Shown one piece after another: positions 53,745-62,141 of a stretch of 64,000 bases of DNA (position 1 is the first letter of the stretch; the number at the start of each line of letters is the position of its first letter). The notes below the pieces were generated by a model. It worked only from the letters and a program-made list of their open reading frames with translations. It ran no database searches and had not been told where the DNA came from. A program made the position numbers and the translations under genes. The stretch comes from Planococcus donghaensis MPA1U2. Lineage in GTDB: Bacteria; Bacillota; Bacilli; Bacillales_A; Planococcaceae. The stretch is from the NCBI RefSeq assembly GCF_000189395.1, contig NZ_AEPB01000015.1, positions 79,547 to 143,546 of the forward strand. Reading direction: 5' to 3'.

Positions 53745-53832
53745 TAGCGAAGGCGCGTCCACGGGGTAGGCGAAGAGAGAAGACAGGGGATCTTCCTGGC
53801 TTCTCGCGAGAGCCATCCCAAAAGCGACCGGA
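53745..53832. repeat. G+C-rich palindromic intergenic element
   Basis: Roughly 90 bases, clearly richer in G+C than its surroundings, with several short inverted repeats such as TCTCGCGAGA and the CGAAG/GGAGCGATGG-like segments. No reading frame is convincing. It resembles in style the dispersed palindromic elements in Bacillales genomes, but with one copy in the window the repeat nature is not shown. Confidence 0.4.
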
Positions 53833-53847
53833 GCGATGGATTCCCAT

Positions 53848-53892
53848 AAAAAAACTGTAGACAAACTCGAATAAATCGAGTTTGTCTACAGT
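53848..53892 (-). terminator. Terminator of the LysR gene
   Basis: ACTGTAGACAAACTCGA and TCGAGTTTGTCTACAGT, perfect 17-bp stem, 5-base loop. The minus strand continues into T7. Confidence 0.9.
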
Positions 53893-53926
53893 CTGAGAGC
53901 TTCCTAAAAGAAGCACTTTTTGTCTG

Positions 53927-54808
53927 TCATACTTTCGGTAGTTTCTCTACTAAAGAAATGAATTCACGTGAAACGTATGGTACGTATCGATTTTTGGCCA
54001 TAATTATCCCTAGTCTCCAAGGAAACGTGTGGGTTAAGGAAATCATTTTAAATGGTCCATTTTTCACACGGTCGCAAATTAATTTTGGCATCAAGGTAAC
54101 ACCTAAGTTTTTTTCCACCATCCCAACGATAAAATCCCATTGCGAGCTTTCATAGGCGATTTTCGGCGTGAACCCTTCACTTATACAAAACTCCACTGTT
54201 CGGCTATTTAATGTAAATTCTTTACTAAGAAGCAAGAACGGATCGTCTTTAAATTCGATCAAATCGATTGTTTCATGGTGCGAAAGAGGGTGTGATTCGT
54301 GAACTAGTAATTTGATTTCTTGATCGACAAACGGAACTACATCAAATTTCTCTTTATCAACGGGAAGCATTACAAATCCCAAATCAACATCACCGTCATA
54401 TACTTTTCGTTCAACAGTTTTGGCACCGTCTTCTGCTAACACGATAGAGACTTCAGGATAAGCGCGTTGAAATTCAGCGATAATCGTTGGAAAAAACAAG
54501 GTACTAATGACCGGTGGAAGCCCAATTTTTATTTTGCCCTTTTTTAAATTCATCACGTCATAAAGAGACATCGATAAATCATCCACACTATGGATAATTT
54601 TTTGTGCCTGCTCGTAAACAACTGCGCCGGCATCAGTCAATCCGATTTGGCGTGAAGACCGATCAAACAACATGACTTCCATTTCTTCTTCTAAGTTTCT
54701 CACCATTTTGCTTAATGTCGGTTGTGTTACATGAAGTGCAAGGGCAGCTTTTGTAAAACTTTTATGTTTCGCTACTGCTACAAAATAAGTTAATTGTCGT
54801 ATGTCCAT
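53927..54808 (-). CDS. LysR family transcriptional regulator
   Basis: 293 residues. N-terminal winged helix-turn-helix (FVAVAKHKSFTKAALALHVTQPTLSKMVRNLE in parts), then a two-lobed effector domain starting KIKIGLPPVIS. It is divergent from the GntP permease-BdhA operon, with a candidate operator between, so it probably activates 3-hydroxybutyrate uptake and oxidation in response to that or a related acid. AGAGGA precedes ATG 54808. Confidence 0.88.
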   Translation of the reverse strand: MDIRQLTYFVAVAKHKSFTKAALALHVTQPTLSKMVRNLEEEMEVMLFDRSSRQIGLTDAGAVVYEQAQKIIHSVDDLSMSLYDVMNLKKGKIKIGLPPVISTLFFPTIIAEFQRAYPEVSIVLAEDGAKTVERKVYDGDVDLGFVMLPVDKEKFDVVPFVDQEIKLLVHESHPLSHHETIDLIEFKDDPFLLLSKEFTLNSRTVEFCISEGFTPKIAYESSQWDFIVGMVEKNLGVTLMPKLICDRVKNGPFKMISLTHTFPWRLGIIMAKNRYVPYVSREFISLVEKLPKV

Positions 54809-54827
54809 AGGGTCCTCTCTTCTTCCT

Positions 54828-54857
54828 ATAACTAATTGTCATAGAACTTATAGTTAT
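54828..54857. promoter_or_regulatory. Candidate LysR operator in the divergent intergenic region
   Basis: ATAACTA (54828-54834) and TAGTTAT (54851-54857) form an inverted repeat with 16 bases between, and CATAG/CTTATAG within it adds a weaker palindrome. It lies 20 bases upstream of the LysR start, where autoregulation and divergent activation sites normally sit. Confidence 0.5.
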
Positions 54858-54951
54858 TATTCATTTTACCTATTCTTTTCGTGGTTGTACAATAATGAAA
54901 GCAAACAGGACTAAATATTTAGAAAATTGAATGGCTCTTCTTTAGAAAATA

Positions 54952-54965
54952 AGTAAGCGTTTTCA
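54952..54965 (+). promoter_or_regulatory. Near-consensus cre box before the 3-hydroxybutyrate operon
   Basis: AGTAAGCGTTTTCA matches cre consensus TGWAANCGNTNWCA everywhere except the first base. It lies 38 bases before the permease start. Catabolite repression of a 3-hydroxybutyrate module would make sense. Confidence 0.5.
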
Positions 54966-55002
54966 GAGGATTGCCGTTACATGAAAAAAAGGGGGATTTT
55001 AG

Positions 55003-56322
55003 ATGTTGAGTATGATTGGAATGGTTGGGGGACTTGTTCTCTTAATCGTCTTTACAATGAGAGGCATGAACTTATTAATCGCAGGTCCAATATCTGCGTT
55101 ATTTGTTGCACTTTTCAGTGGTCTGCCATTATTTCCACAATTAGTTGGAGAAGGAGAAGCGAACTTATTAACAAATTATATGACAAGTTTTTCTGGATTT
55201 ATAACTGCATGGTTCCCGATGTTCCTACTTGGAGCAATTTTCGGGAAAGTAATGGAAGACAGTGGGGCAGCGGATAGCGTCTCAAGATGGTTAGTTGGAA
55301 AATTTGGTTTATCGAAAGCTGTACTTGCGATTGTTATCGCCTGTGCTGTCTTGACTTACGGCGGAGTTAGCTTGTTCGTCGTAGCATTCTCGGTTTTCCC
55401 AATGGCACTTAGCTTGTTCAAACAAGCAGATTTGCCACGTCGCTTTATCCCAGCTGCTTTAGCGTTAGGGTCGGTAACATTTACAATGACTTCTGCTGGT
55501 TCACCTGAAATCCAAAACTGGATTCCGATTGAATACTTGAAAACTAGCCCGTATGCAGGATGGGAAGTTAGTATTTTAGTTGCTGTCTTTATGGCTGTAT
55601 TTGGTTACTGGTGGTTAAAACGCATGATTCAAAAAGCCGTTAACAAAGGCGAGCGTTTTGAAGCTCGTTCAACAGATCCGGTTATAGAAGATCGTAAGCT
55701 TCCAAACCCAATTATGGGCTTAATACCGTTAGTTGTTGTTCTAGGAATTTCGTTTGTATTCCATGATTCATTGAAAACATCTGCATTGATCATCGCCTTA
55801 TTGGGCGGGGTTCTTACAACGTATTTCTTAAACCGCCAATACTTCACGAATTTAGGAAAAGCTTTATCTGATGGAACAATTGGTGCTTTGATCGCAATCG
55901 GTAACACGGCTGCTGTAGTTGGCTTTGGTGGCGTTGCGAAATCTGTACCAGCTTTCCAAGTAGCAGTAGATGCGATGACTAGCATTCCTGGTAGCCCATT
56001 AATTGGTGGCGCTATCGCTGTCAGTGTTATTGCCGGATTAACTGGCTCGGCTTCAGGTGGACAAGTAATTGCCTTGCCACTTCTAGCACCACATTATATC
56101 GACATGGGTGTTAACACAGAAGCGCTTCACCGTACAATTGCCATTTCTTCAGGGGCATTGGATTCATTGCCACACAATGGTTATGTCGTAACAACAATTC
56201 GTGGAATTTGTGGAGAAACTCATAAAGCTGCCTATGGTGCTGTCGGTGCTGTAACCGTTATTGTTCCTTTACTTGGGCTAGCAATCGCCATCATCCTATT
56301 TTCTTTAGGATTTGGAATTTAA
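55003..56322 (+). CDS. GntP family permease, probably for 3-hydroxybutyrate
   Basis: 439 residues, about 12 membrane helices of the GntP (gluconate:H+ symporter) family. Typical segments: WFPMFLLGAIFGKVMEDSGAADS, LTYGGVSLFVVAFSVFPMA, and GLTGSASGGQVIALPLLA with HNGYVVTTIRGICGETHK (quoted in parts). The next gene, 22 bases on, encodes 3-hydroxybutyrate dehydrogenase, and GntP-family carriers next to bdhA are commonly 3-hydroxybutyrate permeases. Gluconate is less likely because no gluconate kinase is present. AAAAAGGGGG precedes ATG 55003. Confidence 0.85.
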   Translation: MLSMIGMVGGLVLLIVFTMRGMNLLIAGPISALFVALFSGLPLFPQLVGEGEANLLTNYMTSFSGFITAWFPMFLLGAIFGKVMEDSGAADSVSRWLVGKFGLSKAVLAIVIACAVLTYGGVSLFVVAFSVFPMALSLFKQADLPRRFIPAALALGSVTFTMTSAGSPEIQNWIPIEYLKTSPYAGWEVSILVAVFMAVFGYWWLKRMIQKAVNKGERFEARSTDPVIEDRKLPNPIMGLIPLVVVLGISFVFHDSLKTSALIIALLGGVLTTYFLNRQYFTNLGKALSDGTIGALIAIGNTAAVVGFGGVAKSVPAFQVAVDAMTSIPGSPLIGGAIAVSVIAGLTGSASGGQVIALPLLAPHYIDMGVNTEALHRTIAISSGALDSLPHNGYVVTTIRGICGETHKAAYGAVGAVTVIVPLLGLAIAIILFSLGFGI

Positions 56323-56344
56323 CAAAAGTGTTGGAGGGAATATA

Positions 56345-57121
56345 ATGATAGACAATAAAGTCGTTTTAATAACAGGAGCTGCTAGTGGAATTGGTTATGA
56401 AATTAGTAGTGATTTTGCAAAAGCAGGAGCGAAAATTGTATTATCAGATATCAATGAAGAAGCTGTCGTAAAAGCTGCTGAGACATTAAAGTCTCAAGGA
56501 TTAGACTGCATCGGCATCAAATGTGATGTGACTGATGAAGAAGATATTATAAATGTCATTGAACAAACAGTGGCTCATTATGGATCACTTGATGTGCTTA
56601 TTAACAATGCGGGTATGCAATACATTTCACCGATTGAAGAATTCCCAACAGAGAAATATGAGCTATTGATACGCATTATGTTAGTGGCGCCATTTATTGC
56701 GAGCAAGCATGCATTTCCAATTATGAAAAAACAAGGATCAGGCCGAATTATCAATATGGCGTCAATCAATGGACTTGTAGGATTTGCTGGAAAAGCTGCA
56801 TACAATAGCGCAAAACATGGTGTTATCGGTTTAACGAAAGTAGCCGCATTAGAAGGTGCGGAACATGGCATTACTGTTAATGCTATGTGTCCAGGGTATG
56901 TGGATACGCCACTCGTTCGAAACCAAATGAATGATTTGGCTAAAACCCGTAATGTACCACTTGAAAAAGTATTTGAAGAAGTGCTTTATCCGTTAATTCC
57001 TCAAAAACGCTTATTGGCTGTAAAAGAAATATCGGATTATACAATGTTCTTAGCAAGTGATAAAGCTGCAGGTGTTACTGGCCAAGCCGTCGTTTTAGAT
57101 GGTGGCTATACAGCTCAATAA
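56345..57121 (+). CDS. bdhA: 3-hydroxybutyrate dehydrogenase
   Basis: 258-residue SDR with TGAASGIG, NNAGMQYISPIEEFP, NMASINGLVGFAGKAAYNSAK (Ser and YxxxK, quoted in parts) and GYVDTPLVRNQM. The MQYISPIEEFPTEKYELL and PLIPQKRLL segments are characteristic of bacterial (R)-3-hydroxybutyrate dehydrogenases. It oxidises 3-hydroxybutyrate to acetoacetate with NAD+ (Asp in LSDIN after strand 2). ATG 56345 after TGGAGGG. Operon with the permease, ended by a strong terminator. Confidence 0.92.
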   Translation: MIDNKVVLITGAASGIGYEISSDFAKAGAKIVLSDINEEAVVKAAETLKSQGLDCIGIKCDVTDEEDIINVIEQTVAHYGSLDVLINNAGMQYISPIEEFPTEKYELLIRIMLVAPFIASKHAFPIMKKQGSGRIINMASINGLVGFAGKAAYNSAKHGVIGLTKVAALEGAEHGITVNAMCPGYVDTPLVRNQMNDLAKTRNVPLEKVFEEVLYPLIPQKRLLAVKEISDYTMFLASDKAAGVTGQAVVLDGGYTAQ

Positions 57122-57125
57122 AAAT

Positions 57126-57159
57126 AAACCCGTCTAGTGAATATGCTAGACGGGTTTTT
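57126..57159. terminator. Bidirectional terminator
   Basis: AAACCCGTCTAG and CTAGACGGGTTT(TT), 12-bp stem, 8-base loop, between convergent genes. Confidence 0.9.
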
Positions 57160-57178
57160 CATTTCAATTTCATAAAAA

Positions 57179-57952
57179 TTAGTCAAGAAAGTTTTCAGTC
57201 ACGCCAAGAAATAGCCGGTCTTGTTCCACATTGGGAGCATGACCAGATCGTTTAAATTCCATAAATGTTGCACCTGGAATGGCGACTGCGGTTTCGCGTC
57301 CTTTTTCAGGAGGATTCAAGCCATCGTGCTTCCCACTAATCACTAATGTCTCTGCTGTAATTTTAGACAGCTGCGGGCGGAAGTCGAATTCTTTGATAGC
57401 GTCTCCAGCGATTCCTTGCTCTTTATTTGTGAGTAAACGACTGTTTTGTGCCGTTTTTTTATTCCATTCTTTAACCTTTTCTTGGTCATGATAGATATAA
57501 CGAGTCGCTTTACTAATTTTCTCAGGGATGCTCAAACCATCAAACTTTTCAGGGTATCGATTAAAAAGTTCAGTTAATGATGCCTGTTCGCTATGAGATT
57601 TGGTGGCAACTAAGAGGAGTTTGTTTACTTTTTGCGGTGCTTGTATGGCAATGCCTTGTGCGATATAACTGCCCATTGAGACACCAATCACATCAACAGT
57701 AGTTAAATTTAAATGGTCAATAAGCGCAAGTGCATCTTCTATATGATCCTGTAAGGTATATTGTTCTAAGCGACTCGAGTTGCCATGACCTCTAGCGTCT
57801 ATAGCAATTACACGACGAGTTTTTTTGAAAAAATCCATTTCACGATAAAACATCGCAGAATTACTAGTTAATGCGTGAAGCAAAAGAAGCGGTTGCCCTT
57901 CTCCATTATCTTCGTAGAATAATTCTACATTATTGCGTGTAAATACAGGCAT
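57179..57952 (-). CDS. Alpha/beta hydrolase
   Basis: 257 residues. Oxyanion LLLHALTSN, nucleophile elbow IGVSMGSYIAQG (Ser), acid in SGKHDGLNPP and the catalytic His in RSGHAPNVEQ. The IDARGHGNS strand is standard. It hydrolyses an ester, lactone or similar bond; 3-oxoadipate enol-lactonase-like enzymes and haloperoxidase-like hydrolases share this outline. ATG 57952 is eight bases after AAAGGAG; the ATG at 57958 is too close. No signal peptide. Confidence 0.83.
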   Translation of the reverse strand: MPVFTRNNVELFYEDNGEGQPLLLLHALTSNSAMFYREMDFFKKTRRVIAIDARGHGNSSRLEQYTLQDHIEDALALIDHLNLTTVDVIGVSMGSYIAQGIAIQAPQKVNKLLLVATKSHSEQASLTELFNRYPEKFDGLSIPEKISKATRYIYHDQEKVKEWNKKTAQNSRLLTNKEQGIAGDAIKEFDFRPQLSKITAETLVISGKHDGLNPPEKGRETAVAIPGATFMEFKRSGHAPNVEQDRLFLGVTENFLD

Positions 57953-58021
57953 AGTCATTCTCCTTTATAAATAAGCTGTTTTAATAGGTATACCCTAAGC
58001 ATAAGTAAAAATAGCTTTTAG

Positions 58022-58055
58022 GGAAAATTAAGAGCACAACAGAAAGTTGTGCTCA
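58022..58055 (-). terminator. Terminator after the TVP38 gene
   Basis: Minus strand: GAGCACAAC and GTTGTGCTC, 9-bp stem, 5-base loop, followed by TTAATTTT. Confidence 0.8.
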
Positions 58056-58065
58056 CCAAATTTTA

Positions 58066-58617
58066 TCAATTAGAGTCTGGTCGAGAATTTTGCCATTTCT
58101 CGATAAAGCTGAATAATAACAAGAGCAATATAAACATGCTCAATGTGAGGTACCAAGGAAATTGGGAAATGGCACGGCCAAATGCCGTATAAAGAATTGC
58201 CGGAGCAATCAAACCTAATGCAGAAATAATCATGTATTCTTTTAGTGATTTCGTCATTTCGATTAAATACAAAGATAATAAATGAAAGTGTACGAAAGGC
58301 ATAATACGCAAAATCATCACTTGAGGAACCGACAAAGTACGGTCTGGGAAGATTTTGTCTTTTAATCGTGCCATTCTTTTTTGAAACTTTGGAAATTTGT
58401 TGACCAGTATGTAAGAGATCCAACTCATTAACGTCAACCCAATAAATGATAAAAAGGCGCCTTCAAAAAATCCAAAAAGATACCCGCCAGCAATGCAGAT
58501 GGCAATAACTGGTATGAACAACAATGGACGCAACAAATGCAATAACACAAAAAGAAATGGTGCTAACCAGCCAACGTTGTTCATGAATACTTCGAGGGAT
58601 TGATCGAATTGATCCAT
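58066..58617 (-). CDS. TVP38/TMEM64 family membrane protein
   Basis: 183 residues with about five membrane segments and the DedA/VTT-type core: RPLLFIPVIAICIAGGYLFG, LILRIMPF in the re-entrant region (here VMILRIMPFVHFHLL). VTT proteins include phospholipid scramblases and undecaprenyl-phosphate transporters; function here is unknown. AGAGGTTGG precedes ATG 58617. It follows no obvious partner. Confidence 0.85.
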   Translation of the reverse strand: MDQFDQSLEVFMNNVGWLAPFLFVLLHLLRPLLFIPVIAICIAGGYLFGFFEGAFLSFIGLTLMSWISYILVNKFPKFQKRMARLKDKIFPDRTLSVPQVMILRIMPFVHFHLLSLYLIEMTKSLKEYMIISALGLIAPAILYTAFGRAISQFPWYLTLSMFILLLLLFSFIEKWQNSRPDSN

Positions 58618-58819
58618 ACGATCCCAACCTCTCTAAAAGTGTTTGCTAATAAGGTAGGATAAGCCAAAAACGCTGTAAAAGCAAGAGAAATAGAAGTTTT
58701 TAGAGGATATATGTTTAAGAGAAAACAGATGGGGAAAAAGAAATAATTATAAAAAAATCACAGCGTGTGAGCTTTTCTACAGACTGTTGTGATAACAGTT
58801 CTAAAATAGAGAGGAGCAG

Positions 58820-59869
58820 ATGATGAAACAAAGTTTAAAAATAGCAAGTGCATTTATCGGAATCGTAGTCGGAGCTGGATTTGCTTCCGGTCAGGAAATT
58901 CTTCAATACTTTACTAGTTATGGCTACTGGGGGTTTGGCGCAGTTCTTGTAGCTACTGCGTTATTTGGTTATTTAGGAATGGTGCTAACGCGATTAGGCA
59001 GTCGAATGCAGACCATTTCGCATGAAGATGCAGTTTATGCGATAAGCGGCAAAGTACTTGGCAAAGTCATTGATTATACGTTAATTGTCACCTTATTTGG
59101 TATTCTTGTCGTAATGATTGCTGGCGCAGGGTCAATTTTTTCACAACAATTTGATTTGGCACCCGCTTTTGGGCCCAGCATCATGATTATCCTCGTTATT
59201 CTCACCATCATGTTAAATGTTAAAAAAGTTATTACCATCATCAGTAGCATAACCCCGTTTTTAGTTTTATTGGTTGTTGGAATCACCGTGTTTAGTTTGT
59301 TAACGATGAATTCTAGTTTCGCAGAATTAGAGCCTGTTGCAAAATCGCAATTGTCTGCGACTCCGCATTGGCTATTATCTTCTATCAACTATGTATCATT
59401 AGCCATTGCGTTAGGTGCAGCGATGTCACTTGTGATGGGGGGCGCAGAAAAAGATGAAAAAGTTGCTGCTCGTGGTGGATTGATTGGCGGACTTAGTTTT
59501 GGATTTTTGATTTTGTTGAGTTATTTAGCGATTTTTGCAAAAGTCGATGTAGTGGGCTCAGCAGATTTGCCAATGCTCGCTCTTGCCGATAATATTTCCC
59601 CATTCCTTGGTATTGTGACAGCTGTTGTTATTTTCGCGATGATCTACAACACAGCAGTTAGCTTGTTGCTGTCGTTTTCAGCACGATTTATGGAGATGGG
59701 GACAGGGCGTTTTCGCATCTTTGTAATTGTTTCAGGAATCGTCGCATTCATATTAAGTTTCTTCGGGTTTACAGCACTCGTCAACTGGCTTTATCCTGTT
59801 GTTGGCTATCTTGGTCTTTTGCTAGTGGGGACTTTGGTAGTTGCAGATATCCGGAAAACTGGTAAATAA
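58820..59869 (+). CDS. YkvI family membrane protein
   Basis: 349 residues, about ten membrane helices, LeuT-like/APC-type topology. N-terminal ASAFIGIVVGAGFASGQEILQY is characteristic of YkvI, and the later ALVNWLYPVVGYLG closes the family pattern. B. subtilis YkvI has no proven role; amino-acid transport is a reasonable guess. First of tandem ATGs at 58820 after GAGGAG. Followed by a terminator. Confidence 0.85.
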   Translation: MMKQSLKIASAFIGIVVGAGFASGQEILQYFTSYGYWGFGAVLVATALFGYLGMVLTRLGSRMQTISHEDAVYAISGKVLGKVIDYTLIVTLFGILVVMIAGAGSIFSQQFDLAPAFGPSIMIILVILTIMLNVKKVITIISSITPFLVLLVVGITVFSLLTMNSSFAELEPVAKSQLSATPHWLLSSINYVSLAIALGAAMSLVMGGAEKDEKVAARGGLIGGLSFGFLILLSYLAIFAKVDVVGSADLPMLALADNISPFLGIVTAVVIFAMIYNTAVSLLLSFSARFMEMGTGRFRIFVIVSGIVAFILSFFGFTALVNWLYPVVGYLGLLLVGTLVVADIRKTGK

Positions 59870-59879
59870 TTTCAGTGGA

Positions 59880-59912
59880 AATAGCGGTCTCTTTAGAGGT
59901 CGTTATTTTTTT
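59880..59912 (+). terminator. Terminator after the YkvI gene
   Basis: AATAGCG...CGTTATT with inner CTCT/AGAG and a T7 tail; some mismatches. Confidence 0.7.
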
Positions 59913-59958
59913 GTGGTATATTCAGGTCAAACGGATAGAACCGGAAATGAGGAATTCG

Positions 59959-60891
59959 ATGAAAATATTAGTCGTAGGTGCAGGTGCCATGGGAAGTTTA
60001 TTTGCAGGGCGTTTAAAAACACAAACGTCGGAAGTCTTTCTATATAACAGGGAAAATTCACACGTAGAAAAGATCAATCAATGTGGATTGACCATTATTG
60101 AGCAGGATAACAACAAAACTGTCATACCATTAACGGTAGTACAGGAAGTTTCTAAAGACTACGATCTTGTATTGGTAATGTTAAAAACCCATGCAACGAA
60201 AGCCGTATTAACTCAACTAAAAAATTCATTTAGTTTACAAACGTTGTTTGTGACAATGCAAAATGGCCTTGGGAATTTGGAAATACTTGCAGAGATTTTT
60301 CCGAACAACTCTTTGGTCGCAGGAACGATGGGCAGTGGCGCGAGTGTAGAAAGCGATGGACAGATCCTTCACCGCGGCTTTGGTACAAATTTTGTTGGTC
60401 AGCCTACTGACAAAAGAGCGCAAGAAAAATTGGCGGAATTTGTGGAACTGTTAAATCACGCTGGATTAGAAACTAGATTAGCGGAGGATGTTCAAACCGT
60501 TATCTGGAATAAACTATTTGTTAACCTTGCATATAATTCATTAACGGCTCTGACCCGTTTGCGGAATGGCGATATTTTAAATACGGTAGATGGTCAAAAT
60601 TTATTGAGAAGCATTGTAACAGAAGCGATAGAAATTGCTGAAGCAGAAGGCATTCATGTTGAAACAGAAACAATAATCGCCAAGTGCATCAAAATGGGAC
60701 AAGAACAGTTTCCTGCCAACAAGTCATCGATGCTAATGGATGTTTTACATAAGCGCAAAACCGAAATTGACGCCATTAATGGTGCTGTAGCGAACCTTGG
60801 AAAAAAGCATGGAATTTTAACGCCATATAATGACATGATAACTGGGATCATCAAAGTCATCGAAGCAAATTATAGTAAGCAAGTCGACTAA
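59959..60891 (+). CDS. panE: 2-dehydropantoate 2-reductase (ketopantoate reductase)
   Basis: 310 residues. VVGAGAMGSLFAGRL (NADPH site), LKTHATKAVL (Lys), MQNGLGN, the catalytic Lys in WNKLFVNLAYNSLTAL and SSMLMDVLHKRKTEIDAINGAV (substrate Ser/Glu region, quoted in parts) fit PanE/ApbA. It reduces ketopantoate to pantoate in coenzyme A synthesis. Bacillota often have several homologues, so another 2-oxoacid is possible. ATG 59959 lies five bases after GAGGAAT. The longer upstream frame crosses the terminator. Confidence 0.88.
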   Translation: MKILVVGAGAMGSLFAGRLKTQTSEVFLYNRENSHVEKINQCGLTIIEQDNNKTVIPLTVVQEVSKDYDLVLVMLKTHATKAVLTQLKNSFSLQTLFVTMQNGLGNLEILAEIFPNNSLVAGTMGSGASVESDGQILHRGFGTNFVGQPTDKRAQEKLAEFVELLNHAGLETRLAEDVQTVIWNKLFVNLAYNSLTALTRLRNGDILNTVDGQNLLRSIVTEAIEIAEAEGIHVETETIIAKCIKMGQEQFPANKSSMLMDVLHKRKTEIDAINGAVANLGKKHGILTPYNDMITGIIKVIEANYSKQVD

Positions 60892-60905
60892 CAAAGAGCT
60901 AAATC

Positions 60906-60914
60906 TGCTATACT
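60906..60914 (+). promoter_or_regulatory. Extended -10 before the methyltransferase gene
   Basis: TGC-TATACT, 46 bases before the start codon, without a clear -35. Confidence 0.4.
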
Positions 60915-60960
60915 TATGGGATATTGTCTTGATTGATGGGGCAGATAAGGACGGGATGAA

Positions 60961-61923
60961 TTGAATCGATTAACTGCAACAGGTGACTATATTTATACAT
61001 ATGCTTATACAAATGACGAAAAAGCATTGTGCCAAATGGAAATGCGCTCTTTTTTTGGTAACGACACGAACGAAAAAATTATAAAAAGCAAAGTAGGCAT
61101 TGACGCAAGCCGCAGTCCGTTTATTAAAGAGCGGATTGAAGTGTTGATTGAAGGCGAGACATTGCAAGACATTATCGAACAAGCTGCAGAAGTGGATATG
61201 GCTGATACTACGTTCAAAGTCATTTTTCTAAAAATCAATGGTTTAGCTGAACAAGACCATGTTGGTTATTCAGGAAAACGAGATGTGGAACGACAAATTG
61301 GTTTAGCGATAACCGGAGAAGCAGATGTTCATCATCCAGGTGTGACATTTGGATTAATACCTTTTGAAGGACGTTGGTATATGGGGCGCTATTCACAAAG
61401 TGAGCCAATTTGGTTTCATCATATGAAAAAACCCCGCGAATATTCAACAGCACTTAGCACGCGTGTAGCACGTGCGGTCGCAAATATTGCGGTGCCAAAT
61501 CCAATGGGTGTAAAAGCCGTTGATCCGTGCTGTGGTATTGGTACTGTGTTAGTCGAAGCGTTATCGATGGGCATTGATATTGTTGGCCGTGACATCAATC
61601 CGCTCGTGGTCGAAGGATCGCGCGAGAATATTGCGCATTTTGGATTGACTGGACGAGTAGATATGGGTCCAATCGCAGAAATCGAAACGACTTACGATGT
61701 CGCCATTATTGACATGCCTTATAATTTATACACCCATGCTACACCAGCAGACCAATTGGGGATTTTAAAAGCGGCATATCCAATCACTGAAAAGTTATTG
61801 GTTGTCACGATCGAGACGATGGACCATATGATTGAAGAAGCTGGATTTATTATCACAGATCGTTGCATCGCTAAAAAAGGATTGTTCTTACGTGAAATTG
61901 TCATGTGTCAAAAAGCTATTTAA
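60961..61923 (+). CDS. Trm11-like RNA methyltransferase family protein
   Basis: 320 residues. The C-terminal half is a Rossmann methyltransferase: AVDPCCGIGTVLVEALSMG (SAM site) with GRDINPLVVEGSREN, and catalytic DMPYNLY, a variant of the N/DPPY motif of amino-methylating enzymes. The N-terminal half is THUMP-like in position but weak. Relatives act on tRNA guanine N2 (Trm11/TrmG10); the target here is not established. TTG 60961 with AAGGA nine bases upstream, so the start is fairly sure. Confidence 0.78.
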   Translation: MNRLTATGDYIYTYAYTNDEKALCQMEMRSFFGNDTNEKIIKSKVGIDASRSPFIKERIEVLIEGETLQDIIEQAAEVDMADTTFKVIFLKINGLAEQDHVGYSGKRDVERQIGLAITGEADVHHPGVTFGLIPFEGRWYMGRYSQSEPIWFHHMKKPREYSTALSTRVARAVANIAVPNPMGVKAVDPCCGIGTVLVEALSMGIDIVGRDINPLVVEGSRENIAHFGLTGRVDMGPIAEIETTYDVAIIDMPYNLYTHATPADQLGILKAAYPITEKLLVVTIETMDHMIEEAGFIITDRCIAKKGLFLREIVMCQKAI

Positions 61924-61947
61924 ACGTCGCGATGAGCGGCGTTTTTT
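61922..61947 (+). terminator. Terminator after the methyltransferase gene
   Basis: AACGTCGC...GCGGCGTT (one mismatch) with T6, overlapping the stop codon. Confidence 0.75.
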
Positions 61948-61963
61948 GTTTGAAATCGGGTTT

Positions 61964-62068
61964 GGCAAGTATTTGGTGTGAATTGGACAGTATTTGCTCT
62001 AATTTGGACAGTATTTCGGGTAAATCGGACAGTATTTTAGCCAATCCGGACAGTATTTTCAAAATCTC
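61964..62068. repeat. Five-unit array with exact 21-nt period (GGACAGTATTT units)
   Basis: GGACAGTATTT recurs at 61985, 62006, 62027 and 62048, exactly 21 bases apart, with a degenerate first unit (GGCAAGTATTT) at 61964. The other ten bases of each unit are all different. The minus-strand frame stays open and reads as heptads of the form ILS plus four variable residues, but has no credible start. Period and half-constant/half-variable design equal those of the array at 5094-5219, although the constant sequences are unrelated. It lies between a terminator and the next gene's leader. Confidence 0.8.
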
Positions 62069-62141
62069 TAAATAATGAAGGAGATTCCACCAAAAAATTG
62101 AATACGGTAACAGTACCCTACTCAAAAAGGAGTTGCACAAA

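Noticed and set aside
55629-55985. 118-codon minus-strand open frame inside the GntP permease gene
   Set aside because: Same reason: antisense shadow of transmembrane coding sequence with no signals.
61916-62140. 74-codon minus-strand frame through the GGACAGTATTT array
   Set aside because: Its start overlaps the ribosome binding site of the next gene in antisense and it has no site of its own. The open frame results from the 21-nt period. Kept only as an idea within the repeat finding.
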